Positions 45,340 through 54,480 of a stretch of 64,000 bases of DNA are shown here, piece by piece. The stretch is from assembly GCF_030067815.1 (NCBI RefSeq), contig NZ_CP125968.1:2534001-2598000 (forward strand), read 5' to 3'. Below the pieces are notes generated by a model. That model saw only the letters and a program-made list of their open reading frames with translations. It made no database searches and was not told the origin of the DNA. A program made the position numbers and the translations under genes. Source of the stretch: Sporosarcina thermotolerans (lineage in GTDB: Bacteria > Bacillota > Bacilli > Bacillales_A > Planococcaceae). The first letter of the stretch is position 1; the number at the start of each line of letters is the position of its first letter.

Positions 45340-46359
45340 TCAATCTTTCATTTTCGGATCAAGCGCATCACGTAAACCGTCACCGATTAAGTTGAACGCG
45401 ATCATCAAAATACTAATGACCAACGCCGGGAATAAAAGTACATATGGTTGGAATTCCATTACTTTATATCCATCGTTAATTAATGTACCAAGTGAAGCTG
45501 CTGGCGGTTGAAGACCAATCCCGATAAAGCTCAGAAACGCTTCAAAGAATATTGCACTCGGAATTGTGAACATTGTATTGATGATGACAATCCCTAATAT
45601 ATTTGGCAATAGATGTTTTGTAATGATACGACTATGGCCGGCTCCCAGGGTTCTTGAAGCAAGAACAAATTCTTGGCCTTTGAATTTCAAAATTTGTGCA
45701 CGTACGATACGGGACATCCCTATCCAACCCGTGATGGAAATCGCAATGATGATTGCAGTTATCCCCGGCTCCATAATAAGAATCATGAGAATAACGACGA
45801 TCAACGTCGGAATTCCGATTAGGATTTCCACAATCCGTTGCATGACGTCATCTGTCCGACCACCGAAGTAGCCCGAAATGCCACCATAAGCTACTCCAAT
45901 CACAACGTCAATCAACGCCGCAATGAAAGCGATCAATAGCGAGATCTGAGTTCCTTCCCAAAGTCGGGTGAACAAATCACGTCCTAACCCATCCGTTCCG
46001 AACCAATAATACTCGTCGACTTTTTTCACTTCATACAGATCGACCTTTTGTCCACCTAATTCACCGACACCATTAAAAATACCCAAATTCTCGATGCCAG
46101 GAATTTTAGGTGGCAAGTTAGCATGACGAAGATTTTGAGTATCTCCCGAGCGACCGTTTAAATGTGGTCCCACAAGCGCCATCAATACCAACAATACCAA
46201 GACAACCATACTGACGATAGCCGCTTTGTTTTTGCGTAAGCGAAGCCAAGCATCTTGCCAGAAACTTAAACTTGGTTTTGTAATTCTCTCCGCTGTATGT
46301 GTATCAATCGTTACACGTTCGAATTTTTCTGGCGGTAATTGCTGTTTATCATTTTGCAT
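45340..46359 (-). CDS. oppC: Oligopeptide ABC transporter permease OppC, copy 2
   Basis: An intact 339-residue permease with an N-terminal extra helix (NKAAIVSMVVLVLLVLMAL) and the OppC-type domain. The EAA loop is SRTLGAGHSRIITKHLLPNI. It sits between oppB2 (one-base overlap) and oppD2 (16-base gap). Confidence 0.93.
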   Translation of the reverse strand: MQNDKQQLPPEKFERVTIDTHTAERITKPSLSFWQDAWLRLRKNKAAIVSMVVLVLLVLMALVGPHLNGRSGDTQNLRHANLPPKIPGIENLGIFNGVGELGGQKVDLYEVKKVDEYYWFGTDGLGRDLFTRLWEGTQISLLIAFIAALIDVVIGVAYGGISGYFGGRTDDVMQRIVEILIGIPTLIVVILMILIMEPGITAIIIAISITGWIGMSRIVRAQILKFKGQEFVLASRTLGAGHSRIITKHLLPNILGIVIINTMFTIPSAIFFEAFLSFIGIGLQPPAASLGTLINDGYKVMEFQPYVLLFPALVISILMIAFNLIGDGLRDALDPKMKD

Positions 46360-47291
46360 TATCCCTTACCTCCAGACAGACGGATTCGTGGATCAATGAT
46401 TCCGTATAAAATATCAACGATGAAAATAACGACAATCAGGAATGCTGAGAAGAATAAAGTTGTTCCCATAATCGTCGCGTGATCATTTGTCATAATAGAA
46501 GAAACGAATTGCTCCCCGATACCTGGGATTGCGAAAATCTGCTCTACAACAAGCGATCCTGTTACAAGACCAGCCGCAACCGGACCCAATACTGTAACCA
46601 AAGGTATCAACGCATTACGTAGTGCGTGCTTAAAGGCGATTTCGAAGCCGTTTGCACCTTTAGCTTTTGCCAACGTTATATAGTCCGAACTCAACACTTC
46701 AATCATTTCCGTCCGTATGAACCTCGCAGATAAAGCAAGCGGGCCCATAGCCAACGCGATAGATGGCAAGATACTGGATTTCCAGCCATCATTCCATAAT
46801 CCAACCGGCAGTAGATGCCATTCGGAAGCGATCCAATATTGAAGTAATGATGCGAAGACAAAGGATGGAATCGATATACCCAATATCGCAAAGAATGTAC
46901 TTCCGTAATCCCAAAATGTATTTTGCCGGAGCGCGGCAAGCATACCTAAAAGGATACCAATAATTGTACCGAATACCATCGCTTGTGCCCCAAGGATTAA
47001 GGAAGGTTTAAAGCGACTTGCAAGAAGGTCGTTTACACTTTTCCCTTTAAAGACGAATGATGTACCCAAATCCCCTTTCGCCAAATTCTTCATATAGATG
47101 GCATATTGCACCGGTTTCGGTTTGTCGATGCCATATTTTTTCTCAACGATTGCCCTTTGTGACTCATTTAGCTTGTTATACGAGGCTATCGGTGAACCTG
47201 GTAGCGTTTGCATAAGGAAAAAAGTTGCTGTCGCAATGAGGAACATCGTGAGGAACATATAAATTAGACGCTTACCAACATATTTAACCAT
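46359..47291 (-). CDS. oppB: Oligopeptide ABC transporter permease OppB, copy 2
   Basis: An intact 310-residue permease that differs from copy 1 at only a few residues in the sequence shown (for example GKRL for SKRL, and LLGMLAALRQ for LLGMIAALRQ). It has six helices and the family EAA loop. It forms the translocation path with OppC. Confidence 0.93.
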   Translation of the reverse strand: MVKYVGKRLIYMFLTMFLIATATFFLMQTLPGSPIASYNKLNESQRAIVEKKYGIDKPKPVQYAIYMKNLAKGDLGTSFVFKGKSVNDLLASRFKPSLILGAQAMVFGTIIGILLGMLAALRQNTFWDYGSTFFAILGISIPSFVFASLLQYWIASEWHLLPVGLWNDGWKSSILPSIALAMGPLALSARFIRTEMIEVLSSDYITLAKAKGANGFEIAFKHALRNALIPLVTVLGPVAAGLVTGSLVVEQIFAIPGIGEQFVSSIMTNDHATIMGTTLFFSAFLIVVIFIVDILYGIIDPRIRLSGGKG

Positions 47292-47370
47292 TTCGCACCT
47301 CCATATTGCTCAATAATTGTAGAATAACCTATTTCATTCAATTTAAAGATTTCCAACCGATTAGTTAAAA

Positions 47371-47412
47371 AGAGAGAGTATATGAACAAATTACCGTCCA
47401 TATACTCTCTGG
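47371..47412 (-). terminator. Hairpin between oppA2 and oppB2
   Basis: AGAGAGTATATG pairs with CATATACTCTCT, followed by CTCTCTTTTT in the minus direction; same place as in copy 1. Confidence 0.65.
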
Positions 47413-47437
47413 CATATTAAGCATTTACTCGTATCCC

Positions 47438-49138
47438 TTATTTTTTACCGGAGATATAAGCCCATTTATAGCTATAGTCCGCGCCAAATGGATGCACACC
47501 AAGATCCTTGAAGTAAGGCTTTTGTAATTGGATGGATCCTTTTTGATAAATCGGTGCGATTGCAGCATCGTCTTCTAAAAGAATCTTTTCAGCCTTAGCA
47601 AATGCTTCGTAACGCGCTTTTGGATCTAATGCAAGTTCATCTTTTGTTGAACTGATTAGCGCATCGTACTCCGAATTTGAATAAGACATCAAATTGTTAG
47701 TCACATTAGTGACGAACATATCCATAAATGAAATCGGGTCTTGGAAGTCAGGCCCCCATCCAGATACTTCGATATCGTAATCTTGATTAGTTTCAAGCTC
47801 CAATCGAACTGAAAACGGTACTTCTTTCAGCTTGATCTTCAATCCTTTAAGATTGCTTTCAAGTTGATCTTTGAAATATTCATCCATTTTCTTGGAAAGT
47901 TCACTGTCCCCACCAAGGATTTCAAGTTCTAAATTAGATACTCCAAGCTCGTCCAAACCTTTTTGCCAGTAGTCTTTCGCTTCTTCAGTATCGTACACCA
48001 ATAGGTCGCCGTTCATATCACGGAAATCATTTCCGTTTTCATCAAAAGCGAATTCTTTCGGTACGATGAAGTTTGCAGCACTTGAGCCATTCGCAAGGAC
48101 TACATCAGCCAAATCCTCTTTTTGGAAAGACTTAGCAATAGCCTTACGAATGTTTTCATTTGCAAGCGGCGTTTCTTTGCCGTCCTTCATTTGGTTAAAC
48201 TTCAAAAAGAATATAGATGTATCAGGTTCAACTACTGCTTCAGCATGTCCGGCATATTGAAGCGCCAAGTCACCGGATACACCAGCACGGTCTTTTTTGC
48301 CATCATTATATAGTTTTACAGCGGTTGCAGAGTCTTTTACTACATCAACATTAATCGTGTCGAGTTTAACATTTTCTGCATCCCAATAGTTCTCATTTTT
48401 CTTATAAACCCAGCTATCCCCTGTTCCATCCCACTCAGTTAAAATGAATGGACCGTTGTAAAGAAGGTTATCGGAGTTCGCTGCATAGGCATCGCCCTTA
48501 TCTGTTACAAATTCTTCTTTTTGTGGGTAGAATGTTCCGAAAGACATTAGAGATAAGAAATATGGCACTGGACGCTCCAAAGTAACAACCAATGTTTTGT
48601 CGTCTTCGGCAACAATGCCTAATTCTGACTTGTCCATTTTCCCTTCACTAATTGCTGTTGCGTTTTTAACAACACCAGACATCATAAATGGACCATAAGG
48701 TGATCCAGTATCTGGGTCGATTGCACGTTGCCATGCAAATACGAAGTCATGAGCAGTAACTTCTGATCCGTCAGACCATTTTGCGTCACGAAGTTTGAAT
48801 GTGTAAGTCAATCCATCTTCGCTTACTACTGCTTCTTCAGCAGCGATAGCAGGTTCAGCAACGTTTTCCAAGTTCAAACGGTACAGACCTTCGTTAACGT
48901 TATTCAAAACGTTGAATCCTACTTGGTCTTCTACGATAGCAGAGTCTACGGAAGGAATTGTCGCCCCTTCAATCAAGTTAAGCACTTGCTCCGCATCCGG
49001 CTCTCCGGTTCCTTCATTTTGCCCTGTTGCATTACTGCCACTTTTATTAGGCGCCTCGTCTTTCCCTCCACAAGCTGCAAGAACGACACTAAGCACTAAA
49101 GAAAGGGCCATGAGCAATAGCATTTTGTTTCTCTTCAT
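47438..49138 (-). CDS. oppA: Oligopeptide-binding lipoprotein OppA, copy 2
   Basis: An intact 566-residue SBP_bac_5 lipoprotein with lipobox LAAC. The linker is Gly/Ser/Asn-rich (KSGSNATGQNEGTGEP) and unlike the Lys/Asp/Glu-rich linker of copy 1. The mature domain is very similar but differs at scattered substrate-side positions, so ligand preference may differ. It is the first gene of the second opp operon. The 289 bases upstream to the exchanger gene hold only AT-rich sequence. Confidence 0.93.
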   Translation of the reverse strand: MKRNKMLLLMALSLVLSVVLAACGGKDEAPNKSGSNATGQNEGTGEPDAEQVLNLIEGATIPSVDSAIVEDQVGFNVLNNVNEGLYRLNLENVAEPAIAAEEAVVSEDGLTYTFKLRDAKWSDGSEVTAHDFVFAWQRAIDPDTGSPYGPFMMSGVVKNATAISEGKMDKSELGIVAEDDKTLVVTLERPVPYFLSLMSFGTFYPQKEEFVTDKGDAYAANSDNLLYNGPFILTEWDGTGDSWVYKKNENYWDAENVKLDTINVDVVKDSATAVKLYNDGKKDRAGVSGDLALQYAGHAEAVVEPDTSIFFLKFNQMKDGKETPLANENIRKAIAKSFQKEDLADVVLANGSSAANFIVPKEFAFDENGNDFRDMNGDLLVYDTEEAKDYWQKGLDELGVSNLELEILGGDSELSKKMDEYFKDQLESNLKGLKIKLKEVPFSVRLELETNQDYDIEVSGWGPDFQDPISFMDMFVTNVTNNLMSYSNSEYDALISSTKDELALDPKARYEAFAKAEKILLEDDAAIAPIYQKGSIQLQKPYFKDLGVHPFGADYSYKWAYISGKK

Positions 49139-49427
49139 GATGATGACCTCCCTTTGTAATTGTCAGAAGAATTAACACTTTTATATTATACAACGAAAAC
49201 AACTGAAATCAAACTGTTTTTATTGAATAGTTATTCTGAAAATATTATTAGAAAATTAACTATCATAAATGAATTATCAATAAAACCTTATAACTAAGGG
49301 ATTAATGAGTGTAGTTCATTTTAACACCATTCCAAACAAGATATAATAAACAGTTATATTTAAATTAAATAAATGCTTTAAATATGAATACAATTCAAAT
49401 TAAAGTTATTGTGATAAAATTTATTCT

Positions 49428-50482
49428 TTATAAGAAATAAAACCCAATACCAATAATAAGATACGCAGATAGTAACGTTAGACCCTCAAACCAATTGGAT
49501 TCACCATCATTACATAAATTGATAACAAGAAAAGTAGCTGTTACCATGGCTACCAATTCAGGAATTGTAAACACTAATGGCATCGTCACTGGCATGAATA
49601 GTGAAACGATAACAAGTATAGGTGCGACAAACATAGCTACCTGTAATGTTGAACCAACCGCAATTTCGACAGCCACATCCATCCTATCTTTCATTGCCAT
49701 CGTTATTGCTGAGAAGTGTTCCGCAGCGTTCCCTACAATTGCAACGATGATGACTCCAATGAATAATTCCGTCCAACCGAATCGGTCACCAAGCGTTTCG
49801 AATGTATGCACTAATTTTTCGGATACAAACGCAACAGCAACAGTTGATAAAAGAAGTACAATGATCGACTTGTTCTTTGACCATTCTGGAATTTCAATTT
49901 CCTTTTCCACATCTTTATCGGAAGAAGCAAACACACCTCGATGTGTCACAAGTTTAAAAAACAGGCCAGCCAAATATAAGGCGATTAAAATGATCGATAC
50001 GCCTATACTTAATGTAACCGTATTTTGAGGATTCATCTTCAGCGAAAAGATTTCGGGAATCACAAATGCAACAATAACCGCAAATATTAACAAACCTGAA
50101 TTATATCGGGCATCACGAATGCTGAAATTTTGCGTTTTATATTTAATCCCTCCCGCAAAAAGGAAAAACCCAATACAAGCAACAAGTTCCCAAGGACGGA
50201 CCCTGTTAGCGATGCAAGAACGATCCCGATTAAACCTGCTTTTAATGTGAATATAGAAATGATCAATTCGACTGCATTGCCGAATGTTGCATTCAATAAG
50301 CCGCCTATTCTCGGTCCACTCACAATGGCAAGACTTTCCGTTGCTCTGCCAATAAACCCCGAAAGCGCAATGATACTAACACAGCTTATTAAAAAAATAG
50401 GAATCGCAGGCCAATTTAATAAAGAGCCAATCAACACCGACGGAACTCCTGTGAATGCAAGAAACAAAAATACACGATTCAT
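49428..50482 (-). CDS. cax: Calcium/proton exchanger (CaCA family, YfkE/Cax type), frameshifted
   Basis: Ten to eleven helices in two inverted halves, each with the alpha-repeat motif: NATFGNAVELIISIF and GNAAEHFSAITMAMKD. One G is missing at about 50147 (FLR, then GGIKYKTQNFSIRDARYNSG). The start is ATG 50482 (MNRVFLFL) or 50491. Corrected, it is about 351 residues. It exports Ca2+ in exchange for H+ at the cell membrane. Confidence 0.9.
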
Positions 50483-50671
50483 ATTCCTCACTCCCTTTCG
50501 CTAACTTATCTTTCCCTATAGGCGAAAATGCAAACGGCTTCCATTCCTTTTTGGAACTGGAAGTTATTTTCATTGCCACGCAGCAAAAAGTCATGTAAGA
50601 TGAATTCACAGGCTGCATTGTACGTATTCACATTAAGTTTTAACCTTTAAGCTGTAAAAGGGAGTTTTACA

Positions 50672-50800
50672 TTGAAACAGGAATGGTATGCCGATTCATT
50701 ATTAATCGGGACGAACAGGAGCGTTTCTGCGAACACCCACTTTGAGGAGTGGTGGTTTAAAACTTTCTATGACTCGATACGGCAAAAGCGGCTTGTTTGA
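50672..50800 (+). CDS. 42-residue small protein, Trp/Phe-rich
   Basis: A TTG start lies seven bases after AAAAGGGAG. The product reads MKQEWYADSLLIGTNRSV and SANTHFEEWWFKTFYDSIRQ, then KRLV. It is not hydrophobic enough for a membrane helix. The AACACCATCCA/TGGATGGTGTT terminator starts 12 bases after the stop. Ribosome site, compact frame and own terminator support a real, unrecognised small gene. Confidence 0.6.
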   Translation: MKQEWYADSLLIGTNRSVSANTHFEEWWFKTFYDSIRQKRLV

Positions 50801-50811
50801 TACATAATTTC

Positions 50812-50838
50812 AACACCATCCATTGGATGGTGTTTTTT
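50812..50838 (+). terminator. Terminator of the 42-residue gene
   Basis: AACACCATCCA pairs with its perfect complement across two bases, followed by six Ts. Confidence 0.85.
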
Positions 50839-50935
50839 ACATTTATTATGTTAAAGGATATTTTTTTGAACTTAGGACATCATACATTGTGTAAGTGACC
50901 ATTTCACTTAACAATTATTTAAGGAGATGTCTCAT

Positions 50936-51148
50936 ATGCCAGACAATAGACAAAACAGGAACAACAATAACAACAGGAACGACCAAAACAATCGAAATCA
51001 AAACAGAAACAACAATACTGAATTCGGTCAAGACTTTTTTGATGTAAACAATCAAGATAATAACAACAGAAACAACGACGACAGGAATAAGAATAACCGT
51101 AATAACAGAAATAACAACAATAATAACAATAACAACAACAATCGTTAA
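50936..51148 (+). CDS. Low-complexity Asn/Arg-rich small protein
   Basis: The ATG at 50936, nine bases after AAGGAG, fits better than the ATG at 50927, which overlaps the site. About 70 residues, over half Asn and most of the rest Arg, Asp and Gln, with one non-repetitive island (EFGQDFFDVNNQD). It is intrinsically disordered and basic overall. A spore- or nucleic-acid-associated role is possible but only a guess. A strong bidirectional terminator follows. Confidence 0.7.
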   Translation: MPDNRQNRNNNNNRNDQNNRNQNRNNNTEFGQDFFDVNNQDNNNRNNDDRNKNNRNNRNNNNNNNNNNNR

Positions 51149-51159
51149 TATTTAAAAAG

Positions 51160-51203
51160 AAAAAGCATCGAAGCGGTTCACAACAACCGATTCGATGCTT
51201 TTT
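51160..51203. terminator. Bidirectional terminator, Asn-rich gene / DUF1805 gene
   Basis: AAAAAGCATCGAA.CGGTT pairs with AACCG.TTCGATGCTTTTT. Confidence 0.85.
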
Positions 51204-51205
51204 CT

Positions 51206-51508
51206 TTATACCATTTTTAATAAGGCTTCTTCACCAATCATGCCTACATGAATCCCTAAAGTTTCTGCTTCTTTTGTAATTGATTCGAGTGGAGCTTTTA
51301 ATAATTGTTCGATTGTTTTTACCCCGACAGCTCTTCCAGCGATTATTTTCCGATCTGCAAGGACGTTATTCAGTAAAGCTACATCAAGTGCACCACACAT
51401 GATGTATCCTTTGTCGTTTGAGACGGTAAGTAAGGTTGTTTTAGGTAACAGAACAGTCACTGCTGTAAATGTGTGACCGTTTATAATAATGGGTGTCATT
51501 GAAACCAA
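51206..51508 (-). CDS. DUF1805 protein (YunC-like)
   Basis: This 100-residue protein matches YunC/DUF1805 (GYIMCGALDVALLNNVLADR and GRAVGVKTIEQLLKAPLE). The TTG at 51508, five bases after GGGGAG, is preferred over ATG 51499. It is a small cytoplasmic alpha/beta protein of unknown function. Confidence 0.85.
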   Translation of the reverse strand: MVSMTPIIINGHTFTAVTVLLPKTTLLTVSNDKGYIMCGALDVALLNNVLADRKIIAGRAVGVKTIEQLLKAPLESITKEAETLGIHVGMIGEEALLKMV

Positions 51509-51577
51509 TTACTCTCCCCTTTCCCCTTTATACATATGGTGGTAAGGTACAAAATGTGAACGGATTACATTATAACT

Positions 51578-51704
51578 GTTGCTTTACGTTTCAGGCGGAC
51601 GCTTTCCGTGGGGCGCGGGTGAGCCTCCTCGTCGCTTTGCTCCTGCGGGGTCTCACCATTCGCGCTTAACCCCACAGGAGTCGCCGCCTTCCACTTCAAG
51701 CAAC
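51578..51704. repeat. GC-rich palindromic intergenic repeat of Bacillales
   Basis: This 127-bp GC-rich block sits in AT-rich DNA, bounded by GTTGCTT and AAGCAAC. Internally GGCGG/CCGCC, GTGGGG/CCCCAC and GGTGAG/CTCACC pair into a long hairpin. I recognise the sequence type (GGCGGACGCTTTCCG, then GTGAGCCTCCTCG) as a recurrent intergenic element of Bacillaceae and Planococcaceae genomes. Its function and mobility are not established. Confidence 0.75.
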
Positions 51705-51798
51705 GAAATATCAGGTACAGGTTTAGGTTCATTCTAAATTAATTCAAATTTTTGCTATAATAATAGAAAGTTCTTACTTGCGGGGAAGTGAATAGTAA

Positions 51799-52616
51799 TT
51801 GACTACTGAAAAAGATAATCTTGTCCACGATGAAAGCAATGATCAGTTCGAACAAATGAGTGATGAGGAGATAAATGAACTTGTGTTGGAGGCTCAAAGG
51901 GAGGCTTTGCTAAGATCGTCCGAGGAAGTTGCGTTACCAAAGAGACGTATTCCGAAATGGTTTGTTTGGCTAATGTCGATCACGTTAGCGCTGAGTACGT
52001 TTGTTGGACTTTTTCAAGTGTTTTCGATTCCGGCGATTGAATTTCTAATAACGTCTGCAAAACTTTCGAAACAGGAAAATATAGCTACCTATAAAAAATC
52101 TGTTGTGGTTGTTTCGACCGAGAACGGAAAAGGGACGGGGTTCTCCATATCCGAAGAAGGCATAATTTTAACAAATTATCATGTAATTGAAGAAAATAAT
52201 TTTATTACAGTCGTTTTTCCGGAGGATGGTCGTTATAATGCAACCATTTTAGAAACATATCCGGAGATCGATTTGGCTGTACTTGAAATTGAAGGGAACG
52301 ACTTTCCTTCCCTACCTCTTGCAAAGGACAACGGAATGGAAGAAAATGACCCGATTACTTTTATCGGAAATCCATTAAGCTTTAAAGGAATCGCAAATGA
52401 AGGAACAATATTGGCTCCCATTACATTAAAAAACTGGGTGGACGAGGTAATTATGATAAAAGCTCCGGTATATGGGGAAATAGTGGTAGTCCGGTAATAA
52501 ATGAATACGGGCAAGTGGTCGGTGTCGTCTTTGCTACTTTGGATCATGAAGAGCATGGCAAAGTTGGATTATTCATCCCGATCGATTTGTTTTACGAATA
52601 TCAACTTAACCACTAA
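51799..52616 (+). CDS. HtrA-like trypsin-family serine protease, frameshifted
   Basis: A TTG start; an acidic cytoplasmic N-terminus (residues 1-50), one membrane helix (about 55-75), then an extracellular trypsin fold: TNYHVIEE (catalytic His), EIDLAVLEI (Asp), and GNSGSPVINEYGQVVGVVFA (Ser). The frame breaks at about 52472, directly before the GNSGSP motif, where one base is missing; the other frame ends at TAA 52616. It has no PDZ domain. Corrected, it is about 272 residues. It is probably a membrane-tethered quality-control protease. Confidence 0.85.
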
Positions 52617-52704
52617 CAATAAGGCAAATTAGTATAGTTTACTTTTAAAATGAATTATACTATTTTAGGTACATCTTAGTTTTTTTACAGCTAACTGGAG
52701 GGAA

Positions 52705-53165
52705 ATGAAATTGAAGAAAATCTTGTCTGCGCTAATTGCCTTGACGATTGTTATGTCGCCTATCGGCAGCTTAGTGTTAAATGATCATGCAACAACTGTT
52801 GAAGCGAAAAGGTATAAATCAGGAAAGAAAGGCTTTAATACAAATCCACAACAAAACAGCATCAATAATCAACCAAAAGTGGATAAGAAAAAACAAGATG
52901 AAAACACATCATTTAATAAATCTTCCCAAAACACTTCCACGAAGGGCGGTTTCTTCTCCGGCGGACTTATGAGGGGATTGTTCATCGGAGGCTTGCAGGC
53001 TTACTTTTCGGTAGCCTATTCGCCAATATGGGAATGTTAGGGTCAATTTTAGGCTTAATGATCAATGTACTTGCTATTGTATTTGCGATTAGTCTAATAC
53101 GGAAGATCTTCACGCTTCTAAAAGCGAAGAAAGAAAAAGAGGAAGTTAATCAATGGCGGAATTAA
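52705..53165 (+). CDS. Exported low-complexity protein with C-terminal membrane segment, frameshifted
   Basis: A signal sequence (MKLKKILSALIALTIVMSPI) precedes an Asn/Gln/Lys/Ser-rich linker and a glycine-rich hydrophobic region. The frame breaks at about 52995 (one G missing); the other frame gives GLAGLLFGSLFANMGMLGSI, then LGLMINVLAIVFAISLIR and a basic tail to TAA 53165. Such proteins are sometimes annotated as Tim44-like in Bacillales. Its end overlaps the next gene's start, implying coupling. Confidence 0.75.
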
Positions 53166-53446
53166 TGATGTCCGAGCAAGATATCATTAATGCGATTTGT
53201 CTTGAACAAGCATGGAAACATGAAAATGTGTTGCCAGAAAACGTTGAAGTTGAGTTAATCTATGACGATGATGAAGGCTTTTCTGCGGAAGTGGAATTTT
53301 TCGATAAAAAATACGTGATTGGCTCGTTCGAAATGATTCAATCAATTCGCTTCTATATAAAGGAAGTATTACAAGGTGATCCTTATGCAGCAAGCATAAA
53401 ACTTTTGCTGGATAGGGAAGAAGGAATTATTGCTTCTATACAGTGA
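53153..53446 (+). CDS. DUF2653 protein (YxcD-like)
   Basis: This 97-residue protein matches DUF2653/YxcD (SEQDIINAICLEQAWKHENV and VEVELIYDDDEGFSAEVEFF). It is acidic and cytoplasmic, function unknown. Its ATG lies 12 bases before the preceding gene's stop, and the same pairing with an exported glycine-rich protein suggests a two-gene unit. Confidence 0.85.
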   Translation: MAELMMSEQDIINAICLEQAWKHENVLPENVEVELIYDDDEGFSAEVEFFDKKYVIGSFEMIQSIRFYIKEVLQGDPYAASIKLLLDREEGIIASIQ

Positions 53447-53459
53447 CATTTTAATGCAT

Positions 53460-53492
53460 GGCCGGGCGGGCAAATGACCGCCTGGCCTTTTT
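53460..53492. terminator. Terminator between YxcD-like and VanW genes
   Basis: A GGCCGGGCGG/CCGCCTGGCC stem is followed by TTTTT on the plus strand; convergent genes share it. Confidence 0.8.
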
Positions 53493-54302
53493 AACTTGTT
53501 GTGACTAACTCCCTCTCACTCACCTCATACTTCACTTCTGAATTATTCTTTATGACTAATTCTTCACTTACACAGTCCCCTGTGCGCTTATCAATCGTCC
53601 GCCGCCAAATTTCGTTCTTTCTATAGTTTTTTTCTTTTTGTCGATAAAATTGATGTTCCCTTTCTTCAATATGGTAACTATATTCCATTTCTTCATTCAC
53701 AAAAACAGCACCTTTCAAATGTCGATCCGTCAGCCATAAACGGATTTGAAACGTATAAGTAGTCGTATTCTTAAACCGCAAGTCCACATAATTATAAAAA
53801 ACGCTCGCCCCGCTGCCGAACGGAAGAACCCTTCCCTCATCAGGGAAAGGATCAAAGCTATGATGATGCCGTTCAATAACAGTCATCGGTGTATGTAGCA
53901 CCATCCAATAGAGAAGGTTTGCCAACTGACAAATACCGCCCCCGATTCCGGTTTTCACTTCTCCTCTTGATAATTGCATCCCTTCGATATAACCTTTTTT
54001 CTTTGTGGCCCTCCCAACCAATTCCCAAAAGGAAAATACTTCTCCCGGTTGAATGAGTATACCGTCAATTCTACTTGCGGCCATTCTTACGTTCACGATT
54101 TTATTCTCCTGCAGAATCGGATCACTGTCCCTAATCTTCTCCGTAATAAGGATTGATGTTTTTTACATGTGAATCGAAAATTCGTTTCGACCTTTTGCCT
54201 TGCGAACTGTTTCTTAGTCTTCAAATTACTAATGTAGCGAAAAAACCTTTTCTGCTCAATTCGAGCATGATAAAAAAATGGATGAATCTCTGACAATCGC
54301 AT
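53491..54302 (-). CDS. VanW family protein, frameshifted
   Basis: The N-terminal frame (MRLSEIHPFFYHARIEQKRF) joins the VanW domain (NVRMAASRIDGILIQPGEVF, then GGGICQLANLLYW) after restoring one G at 54129-54131, giving LRRRLGDSDPILQEN. About 271 residues, without a clear signal peptide. VanW domains occur in glycopeptide-resistance clusters and many cell-envelope proteins; the function is unknown. A GGGGAG site precedes ATG ATG. Confidence 0.85.
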
Positions 54303-54480
54303 CATTTTCTCCCCTTGTAATCATCATAGCGACTCTCTACTATATTCATCTTGCAAATCTTCTTATCCTTCCTGCCATAAAAATATATTTCAGTTATCTG
54401 CTCTATTTTTCAAACTCAAATGATAGGATATATATATCTACTAAATTCGGAAAATTGAACTAAAAAGGAGGATAAACTAA

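Noticed and set aside
36830-49138. Pseudogenes among the opp genes
   Set aside because: Each broken gene has an intact partner copy differing by one base at the break, and indels of the same kind occur throughout the window, so sequencing error is more likely.
50700-50800. Structured RNA or ribozyme suggested by GAACACCCACTTTGAGGAG
   Set aside because: The stretch is better explained as the coding part of the 42-residue gene with its own ribosome site and terminator.
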